Shown here in pieces: positions 49,400-62,377 of a stretch of 64,000 nt of DNA (positions within the stretch are counted from its first letter, which is position 1; every line of letters starts with the position of its first letter). The DNA is taken from assembly GCA_026873275.1 (NCBI GenBank), contig JANTUC010000014.1, positions 434,001-498,000 on the forward strand, written 5' to 3'. The notes under the pieces are model-generated. The model ran no database searches. It saw only the letters and a program-made list of their open reading frames with translations, and was not told where the DNA came from. A program made the position numbers and the translations under genes. Source of the stretch: Pseudopithomyces maydicus. Its lineage: Eukaryota; Ascomycota; Dothideomycetes; Pleosporales; Didymosphaeriaceae.

Positions 49400-52300
49400 A
49401 AATAGCACTAGAGTATACTAGCGTAGTATATTAATTAATAAAATAGTATATAGGTAACCTATCTGCTATCTTATTAAATAATTTAACTTAATTAATTATA
49501 CTAACTTATACTAAACCTCTTTAATATTATTAGTCTCTATATACTAATATACAGCGCAACTTAGTAATAGCGTAAACTTATAAAGTAAATATTTTTAAGT
49601 TAGCTTAATAATAGACGGCGTCCTAATTAGTAAATTAAAAAATAAAATAATATTTATAATACTAATAGGCAGTCTAATTAAATATAATAAATAAATAGAA
49701 TAGCCCGCAAATAACTATAAATAAATATATTATTATACTATATAAGCGCAGCGTAAATATAGGAGCTTTATAAATTAGAATTAAAAGGTTAATAAAAATA
49801 GTAGTTAGGTATAAGCTAATAAAGGGATATTAAATAATAAATTTAGTAAAGGGATAGTAAATTAGGGGATATATAAAAAGAGGGGTTAAGTTAAAAAAGA
49901 GGGTTTATAGAGTAATAGTTAAAAAATAAAGTATTTTACTTATTTATAAATTAAATAATTATTAGGCAATAGTAAAGGGTAAGTAAAAGTATAAATAGAG
50001 GCTGAAATTAGAAAAATAATAAATAAAAGAGATCTTTCTATTATTTACTTTATTTTCTTTTACTCTATAAATTTATTAACTATTTTTATTAATACTTTAA
50101 TCTTAATTATTTATTTTAAAGTGCTAGTTATCCTTAATACCTATTTAAAATTCTTAAAAGAGATAGTATATTAAAGATAAGTTAAAAGAGATAGCTTATA
50201 GGGTAAAAGACTATTAAATAGGTACTACTTATAAGAAATACCCCTTCTATTATAGTTATTATAGCGTTAAGCTAAAATTAAAAGAGTTTTAAAAAATATA
50301 CTGTGCAGTTAAATAGTAATTAATAAATAATATTATAAAAGTTTAATAATTTAGCTAACTATTAATAATACGTTCTACTAGGTAAAAACTTAACTATTAG
50401 TAATTATTTATATATTGCTTATTAGCAGTCGCCGATTATATATTAAAAAACTTATAAAGAAATTCTATATATATATATAGTAATAACTTTATAAAATTTA
50501 TTACTATTATTATAGCGCTAGGAAAATATATTAAATAGAATTAAAAAGTAACTTAGCTTTTTAGAGGACTTTTAATATTAATAGAGGTTTATTTATAGGT
50601 CTAGGATATATAGACCTTAGAAGAGAAGTATATAAAAAAGATAATTAATATACTTAAAAGAGTAGAGGAGTATTAGGGCCCTAACTTAATTAATAATATT
50701 ATATAGTTCTATTTTTTATAATTATAGGCGCAGCGTAACGCTCTAATTAAATTATAATATATTATTTTATAGACTAAAAATTTAATAAGTATCTATTAGC
50801 TTCTATCTATCTAGATTATATATTAATTAAATAAGAGCTAGATACTAAGATTTAAAATTAATAAAGTATAGTACCTTATTACTATAAATATTTAAAAGGT
50901 TAGAGCTACCTTTATAGTGATTTAGAAGAAGACTAATAAAAGAGGAATAAATAATTTTAATTAACTTAGAATTATACTTAACCTCTTAAACTTTTAATAT
51001 ATAAATAGATTACTATAGAATCTAGAGAAGTTAAAGGAATAGTAATCCCTTATAAAGGAGTTTAAAAATAAATAGTAATTTTAATTTTATTTAAAAAATT
51101 TATTTTTACTTATTCTAATTAGCCCCTAAAAAGGGGGAGTTTATAAAAATAAGTTTAAGATAGATCTCTTCTATTTTTTAAATTAAAAATTTAGTAAGCC
51201 TTTAGGTATTTATTATAGTAATTAATTTAATTTCGCCCTATACTACTTAGATAATAAAATAGATTATAAAGTCCTTATAAAGTTTACTTATAAGCCTAAT
51301 TAGAAAGTGCGTGTAGAGAACTATTCTCCTTTATAAAATATTAATATTATTTATAATAGAGGCAGTACTAAGTTATTTATTTATAATAGGCGCCCTTACT
51401 CTGCCTATCTTATTTAACTTAAAAATAATTAGTAATATAACTCTAGTAATAAAAAATATATAACTTTAGTCGGCAAATATAGCAGAATTAAATATAAATA
51501 GGCTTTTATAAAATATAGAAAGGCGTAATATACCTAAGTAATTTTTATATAGTACTTTAGAACCTCTCCTAGCTGCTATTTACTAAATTAATATTAAATA
51601 GTATAATAATTAAAAAGAGATAGTATATATAAAGTATTAAGTACTTAATTATATTAAAGGTGTCTATACTCTCTTCCTTAATAATATTACGCAAGATTAG
51701 AAGGACGAATTAATAATATATAATTATATAATATAAAAGGGTATTTATTTTTATAAATATAAATAATTAAATTGGTAAACGGTGCAGCTCCTAAAGAAAA
51801 TTTTAAAAAAATAATTATATAAAAAGATATTAATTTATAATAAGTAGGTAAAGCTACTTAAAATATAGTATAATACTTACTATATAAGAGTCTTTAGAGG
51901 GCTAGAATACCTAAAATATAATATAAAATAAGACTAAGTAATTTATTATAAATATATAAAAATTATAGCTAGTTTTATAGGTTTAACCACTTAAGCTAAG
52001 AATTATATTACTATAATATATATCCTATTAGTACTCTAGAGCTAGTCTTACTAATAGAATAATATAAAAGTAGGCACTATTACTTATATTCTTTAATAAT
52101 AAGGGGAGCGCAGATTTTATAAAATAAATAATTTAATATCTTACTAATTTATACTAGTAAAGATAATTATTATTATTAATTATTTTATAATTACTAAAAT
52201 ACTAAGGCTTATACTAATAATCTAGCAGTTCTAAAATATAAGGATAATTATTTAAAATATCTTTAATTAAGTGTTCTAAAATAACTAGCTTAGGGAGATT

Positions 52301-52625
52301 CTAAATAAATTATATAATATATACGACTTCCACACTCGCCGGATTAATAGGAAATTAAATTTAAATTAATATTAAACTATATATTACTCTATTATTTAAA
52401 TTATTATACGAACTAATCTAAAATATTATACCCTATATATAGTATTATAAAAATAGTATAAATTAATTAATTACTTCTACTATACTAAGTTTATAAAGCG
52501 TAGAGATATAATATATTTTTATTATATTAACCTAAATATTACGCAAGCGGTATATAGTAACTTAAAAGTAAAAATAATATAAAGATTAATTTTATAAAAT
52601 AATAAGAATAATAAGAACTGCACTA
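49400..52625. other. Unclassified degenerate block between the two inverted Gypsy copies
   Basis: About 3.2 kb without usable open frames. Conceptual translation on the plus strand still gives non-repetitive, protein-like stretches at about 51190-51480 and 52330-52620. The last one includes T-R-R-I-N-R-K-L-N and N-I-T-Q-A-V-Y-S-N. It is not similar to the Gypsy, Copia or mariner sequences elsewhere in the window. No LTR, terminal repeat or target duplication was found at its borders. Confidence 0.4.
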
Positions 52626-55600
52626 ATAAAATAATAGACCTATTATTAATAGTAAATATATATTCTTATAAATATTCTAACCTCTTTTTAATTATAATAT
52701 ACTAGTTAATTAAAAATCTTTTCTATTTTAGATTTTTAAGGGTATTATCCTGCAGTATTAATTTTATAATTAATTATTACTAGGCGATCTATTCCCTAAA
52801 AATACTTTACTTTAAATATTATACCTCTAGCCCTTTTTATATTTACTAAAACTTAGTTTACTTTTTAAATATATTTTAATATATATTTATAATTACTAAG
52901 TAATTTTAGTATTAATAATAAATTTACTTCTCCTTTTACTCCCCCTATATATATATTATTAATAAATAGGGCGTAGTTATATAGGTAGTATTTCTATAGG
53001 ACTTTAAAAACAGTATAAAAAATATAATAAATATATTTATCGCATCTTAAGATAAAGTGCACTGTTATACTAATAAATTAACTATTATAATAATAATAAT
53101 ATTATAATTATTTTTATAAAGCTCTAGTTAGTTATATCCTAAAAAGAAGTTTACTAGTATAATTAGAAAACTGCTAGTAAATATCTTTAAGAAATTATTT
53201 ATATATAATAGAAGTATTATATTCTATATAATTACCTTATTTATCTTTTAGGTATTAAAGATAAATTAATACTTAAAATCCTTCTTTAGTACTAGAAACT
53301 ATAAATTATAGTATTAGCTATTATACTTTTCTATAATACCTTATATAATATATTCTTATATTATCCTTATTACTATATTCTATAACTTTTTTAGAGGTTG
53401 GAAAGTAGGCTCCTACTAAATAATATACTTAATAATATAAATCTAATATAATAATATTATATTAGAAAAAAACCTTCCTACCTTATTAAAATTAAATATA
53501 ATTACTCCCTTTTAATTATATATTATCTCTTTTATTAAAGCCACTTCTTCTAGGTATAAATAAGGATTAAATTAAAAGGCCTTAAGCTAAATCTTTATTA
53601 ATCTAGTTTTTTTAGTAAACCTAGTATACCTTTTCTTAAATAGATAATTATATAGACCTAGAAGAGTTAGCATAAAAGTATAAAATTATTTTTATTTATA
53701 TATTTATTTATTTTTTTAATTAAAATTGCTAAAATTACTAGTTACTTAATAATTTCTTAGTATATTTATTAAGTAAACCTTATTAATTACCCTTTTATAT
53801 ATAATATTTACCTCCTTTTATTATTTAATTATACTTAAGTTCGCCGCCCTCTACCTTTTATTATTATAATAAAGAAACTATTTCTAAAGGAGTATAAAAA
53901 TAAATAAGTATTCTTTTAGCTTTTCCTATCTCTCTTACTCCTATTATTATATACTTTATATAGTATTACTTATATTTTTATAGGTGTAAAGGTACCTCTT
54001 ATAGTTAATAATTAGCTTATTTATATCTTTATTTTAATTTATTACTTTCTTTAATTCTTAAGTAAAATATAAATTTTATAATTTACCCAGCTCCGTGTCC
54101 GCCTTAATTAAAATATAATTATAAATATAATTAATTTTAGCTATAAATAATTATACTTTTTTATTATATTTATACTTTCTTTAATATAGCTTTTTAAAGG
54201 AGTTATCCTTCTTACTTTATAAGTTAGAGATAATAATTACGTTTAATATTTTTATAATATAAGGGCTATATATATCCAAACTTAATATAGATAGATTAGA
54301 CATAATAAAAATAGTATTTTGTTATAAGTTAAGAGAGAATATCTATTAGTATAATTAATTCTATATAATATATTATATATTAAGTCTTACTGCTGCGCAC
54401 TATAGCACTCCTAAAATAATAAATTAAATTAGATTCTCTACTATATAGAAGTAAATAATTATTATTATTATCTTTATTTATATTCTAATATTATAAGCAG
54501 TCTTTATAATTAATAATTCTCTTTTATTTATAGATATTAGTATACTTTATTTATACTCTTTTAAAATATTTTTATAAATTAGGTGCAGCGCCCTCGCTGT
54601 ACTTTTTTAAATTAAATTAATTTATAATTTAATATTAATAAAATATTTTACCTAATACTTATCCCTATTAAATTATATTTATAAGGTAGGGAGTTCTTGC
54701 GTAAGTATAGCTAAACTATTACTTTACTTTTATATTTAAATTTTTTTATAATATTATTATTTCTTTAAGCCTCCTAAGTATCTTTTTTATTAAATACTTA
54801 GTACTCTATTTTTTTAACTTTTATAACTTTCTTAGGTAGGGCTTTAAAATCTATAATTTTTTAATTCTATTCTAAACGCCTTTAAGTTAAATATATTAAT
54901 ATTTACTCTTTTAGCGCTAGCGCGTTAAACTAGCTAATAGAATAATATATAAATAATTTATATATTATTTTATTAGCCTAGTCCCCTTTTTTTACTATTT
55001 ATAGCTTAGTAAATCTTATTTATTTTAATTAGATAGTATATTTTAGATATAATATTTCTTTTTATAAATTAAACTAATTTATTTTATTAAGTATAGTTAG
55101 CCTCCTCTTTTTAATTAATAGCTTACTATAGCGGTTAATAGAACTTAAAGTAATAAATAAAGTCTTTTATAATAAAATATTAAACCTCTTAATTTAGTAA
55201 CCTCTAAATAATATCTATTTTAGAAGTTGTTAAATTAGTACTTTAGTATTTCCTATCTAATTAAACTTCTAACTATAAAAGCTTTCTTATTATTCTACTT
55301 AGAGTATTAATTAGAGGTATTATATACTTTTATAGAGAATCTATTAAGGGCCGCTTAAAAGAATTTAAAAGTCTAAATCTCTATATAATAAATAATAGAG
55401 TTATTAAATTTTAAATATTTTACTTAATAAAAGGGCGTAGAGTAAAAAAATTAAGTATAAGCACTTATTAGCTAACTATATTATTTTAATTATAATAAAA
55501 TATTATTTTTAAAGTAGTATAGCTTTACAGGCTACTTTAAAAGGCCTTTTAAGCCTTTATAGTAGAAGTATAAAGTTATAATAAAATAAAGTTATTATTA

Positions 55601-58194
55601 GATAGAGGCTATAATAATCTATATAATTAAAACTTAATTTATATATTTATCTCCTTTAGATCTTTCTTAAAGTAATCCTTCTTAAAGCTATTAATTATAT
55701 TATAAAGGGTAAAATATACCTTTTATAAATTATCCTTAAATATATTAGCCGCCTTAAAGAGGACCTTAAAATTATATTTATTTATTATAATTTTTAATAT
55801 AGTGTTACCCTACACCTGCGCCCTAGAAATTATAAATAAAATATTACTTTATAGCTTTAATTAAACCTTTTAATAGGTCTAATTTTATATCTATTAATTA
55901 GTAACTTAAAATCTCTCTTTAACCTTCTACAGGAGCCACTTATATTACTTTATAAATAAAGTTATATTAAATACGTCTTCTAGTAAGTAGTTTATATTAC
56001 TAAACCAAAAGTAGAAGGACTTAAAAAATTAATTATAAAAGTTATAGGTCTAGTTTCTTTTATATAATTAAATAAGCTATAAGTAATAGCTTATATTATA
56101 TTTTAATAATATATAATTAAAACACACTCTATTACTTTTTTATTTACTTTTAGGTATCTAGCTTCTATCCCTATATTAATTCTATTATAAATAAGGCCTT
56201 CTATTTTACTAAGGGCCAGCATAGCATTATAAAGGCTTTAATAAATTTATAGATAATTTAGTATTCCTATTTAAATTATTTAAATAAGTAGTTAATCTAG
56301 CTAGCTAACTTAATATAACTTAGCTTAAAAAGTACCTTAAGAATTTTATATTTTAATTAATATCCTTTATCTCCTAAAGGTGTTTATAGCCTAACTTTTT
56401 AGTAATTAATATAATTTTTTAAGTATTTAGGCTTATTCCCTTTAAATTTTTATATAATTACTATATTTTTATATTCCTATTAACCTTAAGGGCAACCTTA
56501 AGGTAACTTAATAATATTAATATTACCTATAATTAAATAATTAATAAGACTTATAAGCGACTATACTAGTTTACCTACTTTATATTCTTAACTAGGATAA
56601 AATTATAAGTATACTAAGTATTTTAACTTATATATATAGAATTATAACTTAAGATACCCCTCTACTCCTTTAATCCCTTTATAAAAGTATAAATAGTATT
56701 TATATTATATATAGGCAGGTTATTAGGCGTAGGCCTAAGTAATAATATATATAATAATATATACTTATTATTTTACTAATATAATTCTTAAAAGAAGAAG
56801 AAGCCTTTTTTATATTTTTAAATTTAATTTTACTTTATATAGACCCCTATATATATTATAAATTTAATATAATCCTATATTACTCTTAGCTTAGGGTCTT
56901 AAAAAGCGTTAAAATAGAACCTTTTTAAAAAGGGTTAACTTATTATTATTTAAAGAATATCTATCTCCTTTTAATAAGCTAGAATAGTCTTTTAAAGACT
57001 CTTCTAATTATTCTCCTTAAACTCCTTTATAAACCTAATTATATATTTTAGTTAAGTTTAATAAAAGTTTAAAAGCTGTAAAAGCTTATTAAAATTATTA
57101 TATTAATAATAATTAGTAACGCAATTATAGTCCTCTAGAAACTCTATTACGTTATTATTATTAAAGTATAATAAAAGGTTTAGTATATACAGCTATAGTA
57201 TATATCCTTTACTTATAAAAAATACTTAATACTTTCTAAGATAAATTAATTTAAAGCTTAATTTATCCTTACTACCCCTAAATAAAATAAATAATTTTTA
57301 ATTACTAGAGTTGCTAGATAGGCTATATTTAGTATATATAAATATAATAATAATAGAGTTATAAATAATTATAATTAATAATAGGGGTATATAAATAGTA
57401 AGCTAAGTATAGTATAATAGTAATTTAATAAATAATAAGGAATTTGTAACAGAGAGCTTCTTATTTTATAACTAAAAACTCTTTTAATTTTAACCTTTTT
57501 AATTAATATCTAATTAATATATCTTTTTAGTAATTATTAGTTATATAATACCCTCTTAGTATATCTTTACTCTTTTAGTAGTAATTATAGTGCCTATATA
57601 TAGATAGAATATTTTTTATATTAAACTTAAAATTTCTTACTCTCTTTTTAGGACTACTTTTATTTAATTATAATCTCTTATTATAGGGGCACCTGAAACT
57701 TTATTAGGTATAATAATTTATTATATTATTATAGTATTTTATATTCTATATAGGTGGCTTAATAGATAAATAAATATATAGAATTAAATTAATATCTATT
57801 AAATAACTCTTTTTTAACCTTTTTTTATTTACTACACCCCCTTAGTATAATTATTATTAAAGTAGTGCTAGGTGTATATAAGGATTTTTAATTAAAATTC
57901 TATAAATATCCTTAGTAGAGCGAGAAATTTAAGAATATTAGGTGTCTATAGTAGTAGTAGTTAAAGAAGTCACTATATAGGTATAGTAAACTAATATAAT
58001 ATATATAATAAATTAAAACTATTTAATAGAAAGGCCTTATCGTCGTCCTTATCTAAATTACAAGGTATAAAAGTAAAATAATTCTCTTATTAAAAATCTT
58101 TCCTAATAGATATACTAACTAAAGCCTTACCTAATACTATATAATTAATTAATTAAATTATCTATTTATAGGGAGACCACCTCCCCACGGTACA
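52626..58194 (-). mobile_element. Third Gypsy family, inverted partial copy
   Basis: Reverse complement of about 41463-47040, with conserved landmarks: the 492 bp LTR, the TTTCAGGTGCCCC site, the L-F-I-N-N RT motif region near 52970 and the TAATACTGCAGGATAATACC stretch near 52750. It breaks off in RT sequence at about 52626, just after the shared GGTCTATTATTTTAT, and lacks RNase H and integrase. Its LTR end at 58194 abuts Copia sequence, so it inserted into a Copia copy. Confidence 0.8.
57703..58194 (-). repeat. 5' LTR of the third Gypsy family, inverted copy
   Basis: 492 bp on the minus strand, beginning TGTACCGTGGGGAGGTGGTC. It keeps the terminal TG that has become TA in the forward copy; the GC-rich hairpin has one G-to-A mismatch. 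Confidence 0.75.
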
Positions 58195-59430
58195 CTATTA
58201 AGTATTATAAAAATTTCTTTAATAACTCTAGTTTCTCTTTTAAATATAGGGTAGGATGCAGTGCCTACTTTAACTATATTATATATAAAATCTTTCTTAA
58301 ATAATCTTAATATAAATATTAAAATATTATTAATAAAATATATAGCGCCTTTATTATCTAGAATAGTACTTTTTAAGAGCGGGTAAGTATTAAAATTAAG
58401 GGTAGTATATATACCTAATTCTTTTATAATATTTATAATTATAGGATTAATTAGCGTAGCAGTAATATTATTTAAAAAAATAAATTTTAAAATTCTTTTC
58501 TTTTTATTTTATTTTCTCTCTGCGGTATCGCGCACCTAAATATAATTTAAATAAATAAAATATATTAAAAATTTTTTTAATTAAAATTATTAATCTATTT
58601 TAATATAATTTTTGAACGGCTATCTATAAGCGCTTATATAATTATAAAAACTAATTATAACTTTTTTATAAAGATAATCCTTTTCTTTTTTAAAATTTAA
58701 TACGCCTTTAGTACTACTTTCTTAAATTTTATTACTTTTTTTAATAAGTATTATAAAGATCTTAAGCTTAGTATTTAAGCTATTAGTATATAAGTTTAAA
58801 TAGATTAAAAAGAGCCTATTAATATTCTTAATAGAAAATATCTTTTCTTTTCTTATTTATTAGCGCTTAATTTTAATATATTATATATAAATCTACTCTA
58901 GTGCTATCTTATACGTAATAATATTTAAAAAATTAATTATAGTAATTTCTCCCTTAAGCTTTAGAATTTTATACTATATAATAAGTATATAGAGAATATT
59001 CTTTTTTTATATTAATTTTTTAAGATTATCTAACTATAGCGTGCTTTTTTAAGTATAATATAATATTTTTAGTAAATCTAGTTAATTATTATTACTTTAG
59101 ATAAAGTTAGCTTATTTTTTAAATATTTAATAATTATTTAAATTATAGAGCTCTTTTAATTAATAATATTAAGTATAATAGGAGTAAGGAGTTACTAGTT
59201 AATTATTTTAACTATTTAATTATAGAGGTTTTAAACTCTTTATATATAAGCTATATACTTAGTAAAATATATTCTATAATTTCTTATAGCTAGTTAGTAC
59301 TAGCGAAGAATTTCTATATAATAATTATTATAATTATTATTTTTATTAGGGGCTAAGCTTTTAGTAAAAAATTTTAGATTTACGCTCCCGCCGCGTCCCT
59401 TATAATAGATTATTATAGGCTTAAGTATTT
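58195..59430 (-). mobile_element. Ty1/Copia gag-protease fragment, left inverted arm
   Basis: Reverse-complement counterpart of about 60045-61280. Shared landmarks include GCGTCCCTTATAATA near 59393 and AATATTACTGCTACGCTAAT (minus strand) near 58455. It is cut at 58195 by the inverted Gypsy copy. Confidence 0.65.
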
Positions 59431-60044
59431 GTTATAAGAGATAGACATTTATTTAATAAACTTATAAATAAAACTTATAAGCTTATAGAGTAGCAGAACT
59501 ATAATTCTAGAATATACTATATATTTAGCTCTTAGAACTGGTTTTCTTATATATTAATTAATTAACTTTTTAAATATATTTAATTTTTAAAATTTATATT
59601 ATCTAGCTTATCTATTCTTTAATAGTTATAAGTTTAGTATATTAAAAATAAAGGTATTTCTCTTTATATAATTAATCGCTAAAAAATAAATTTAAATATT
59701 TTAATTTATTTAAAGGCCTCCTCTTATCGCTTCTTATTCTTATATAATAAAAGTAATACTTATTTATTACTATAAACTTCCTTATAAAGCTTATTATAAG
59801 ACCTTATTCTAATAATATATTTAATACTTTAGATATCTAGCTTACTAATTATAAGAGCTGGCTAGTATAGTATATATAGTTTAAAATTATAGCCCTTTAG
59901 TAAGGCGTCTAAGAATATATTAACCTAAATACACTACTTATAAAGAATCTTATAATAACTATTTTAGAAATTCCTAATCTTTAGAAAATAATTATAGATA
60001 TAGAGTAAATATACTAAAAATTAAAAGAGTTAAATAAGCTTATT
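59431..60044. other. Spacer between the two Copia arms
   Basis: About 0.6 kb that does not match between the two arms. It may hold the 5' ends of the two head-to-head Copia copies, but no LTR pair was recognised. Confidence 0.4.
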
Positions 60045-62375
60045 AAAATACTTAAGTCTATAATAATTTATTATAAGGGACGCGGTAGAAGCGCAAATTT
60101 AAAACTCTTTATTAAAAATTTAATCCCTAATAAAAATACTGTAATAATTATAATAATTATTATATAAAAATTCTTCGCCAGTACTAACTAGCTATAAGAG
60201 ATTATAAAGTATACTTTACTAAGTATATAGCTTATATATAAAGAGTTTAAAACCTTTAAAATTAAATAATTAAAATAATTAACTAGCAGCTTCTTACTTC
60301 TATTATATTTAGTATTATTAATTAAAAAACTTTATAATTTAGATAATTATTAAATATATAAAAAATAAGCTAACTTTATCTAAAGTAGTAATAATCAATT
60401 AAATCTATTAAAAATACTATATTATACTTAAAAAAGTACGCTATAGTTAAATAACCCTAAAAAATTAATATAAAAAGAAAATACTCTTTATATACTTATT
60501 ACGCAGTATAAAATTCTAAAACTTAAAAGAGAAATTACTATAATTAACTTCTTAGATACTATTATATATAAAATAGCACTAAAGTAGGCTTATATATAAT
60601 ATATTAAAATTAAGCGCTAATAAATAAAAAAAGAAAAGATACTTTCTATTAAAGATATTAATAAGCTCTTTTTAGCCTATTTAAATTTATATACTAATAG
60701 CTTAAACGCTAAGCTTAGAACTTTTATAATATTTATTAAAAAAAGTAATGAATTTTAAAAAAAGTATTAAAGGCGTATTAAGCTTTAAAAAAGGAGAAAA
60801 TTACTTTTATAAAAAAATTATAATTAATCTCTATAGTTATATAAGTGCTTATAAATAATTATTTAAAAATTATGCTAAGGCAGGCTAATAACTTTAACTA
60901 AAAAAAGAAGGATAAAATCCTAATATATTTTACTTATTTAAACTATACTTAGGTATATAACACTATAGAAAAGAAATAGAATAAAAAGAAAAAATTCTAA
61001 AGTCTATTTTTTTAAGTAATATTACTGCTACGCTAATTAATCTTATAATTATAAGTATTATAAAAGAATTAAGTATATATACTATTTTTAACTTTAATAC
61101 TCACCCGCTCTTAAGAAGTATTATTTTAAATAATAAAGATACTATATACTTTATTAATAATTTTTTAATACTTATACTAGGATTATTTAAAAAAATTTTA
61201 TATATAATATAGTTAAAGCAGGCACTGCGTCCTACCCTATATTTAAAAAAAATTAAAATTATTAAAGGGATTTTTATAATACCTAATAAAAAGTATAATA
61301 ATTTTACACTTAATAATATAGCTATAGTAGAAGATTTTTATATCAATATTATTTTTAAAGCTTTATTACTTAAGTAAGATATATAATATATAAATTATAA
61401 TATTATATTATACTTTAATAAACCTAATTATAATTTAGTACTTATAAAGCTTAAGCGCAAGTATAACCTTATTTTTATTAAATATAAATTTATTTTCTAT
61501 TATCCTACTATTATAAATATACTACTTATTTATAAAAAGATAAGAAGCTTTTACACTTTAATTTTAAAAATAGACTCTATTAAGCTCTAGTACTAGTATT
61601 CTAATTATTTAAAAAAAATACTCTAGAGGCGCTAGTTAAAAGAGTAAAGAATATAAAAATAGAGGGGGTACTAAGAAAAGAATATAAATACTATATAATA
61701 ATATATACTTTTTAAGTAATCTTTAAAAGCCGAAAAAATAATCTCTAAGATTATATTTTTAAATTTTATAGAATTTATTTAACTACTTAGCTAGTAGGCT
61801 TAATAAATATTAATTTATATTTTTAAAGTGTAACTATAGTAAAAAGTTATATATATTTTTACTATATAATAAGTCTATTATAAAGATTCTAGAGATCTAG
61901 GAGAGCTTTATAGTTTATATTTAAATATATTACTACCTAAAGATCGTTATAATCTTTTAAAATAATAATATAATAATATATCTACTAAAGAGTAAAGGGC
62001 GCTTTAAAATATAAACTAAGAAGTGTAGTATTACTATTAAAATATTTTTATTATATACCTATAAATCTAATAGCAGTATAAAACAAATAGAATAAAAAGT
62101 AATTATTAAAGCTCTAAAAATAAAACTTAATACTAATTTACTAAATAAGCTATAGCCTAAGGTAATATTTATAACTATTTATTTAATTAATATAAGCCCT
62201 ACTCCCTCTAAATATATAATTTCTCTAAATAAAGCACTAGATATATAGTTTATATAATATTTTAAGTAATATTAATTAAAGCGTGTAAGGAGCGCGCTAA
62301 CTAACTTATAATTAAATTAAAATAGTATATTTATATATAGCTATTACATATACCCTTTAAATAAGAATAAAGTAG
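60045..62375 (+). mobile_element. Ty1/Copia gag-protease-preintegrase fragment, right arm
   Basis: Translation across stops at about 61000-61640 gives a Copia-like protease/pre-integrase region: N-T-H-P-L-L-R-S then N-K-D-T-I-Y-F, and later I-L-K-I-D-S-I-K-L followed by a damaged W-H-x-R-x-x-H-P-S-type block. Upstream sequence is Lys-rich gag. The integrase and RT that should follow are absent because the second mariner element begins at 62378. Assignment to Copia rests on domain order and these motifs. Confidence 0.6.
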
Positions 62376-62377
62376 TA

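Larger units (their letters stand above)
41463..49400 (+). mobile_element. Third Gypsy family, forward copy
   Basis: Starts with a 492 bp LTR whose first bases read TATACCGTGGGGAGGTGGTC, followed by a primer-site-like TTTCAGGTGCCCCT at 41958-41971. Then come about 4.3 kb of degenerate gag/protease sequence and a pol region with RT, RNase H and integrase at about 46180-49000. I could not find a second LTR downstream, so the 3' end (set at about 49400) is approximate and the element may be truncated. An inverted partial copy lies at 52626-58194. Confidence 0.75.

Noticed and set aside
41458..58199. The inverted Gypsy pair as one giant transposon with 5.6 kb terminal repeats
   Set aside because: Flanks (TATAT and CTATT) show no duplication, and the ends are ordinary LTR starts; two insertions are simpler.
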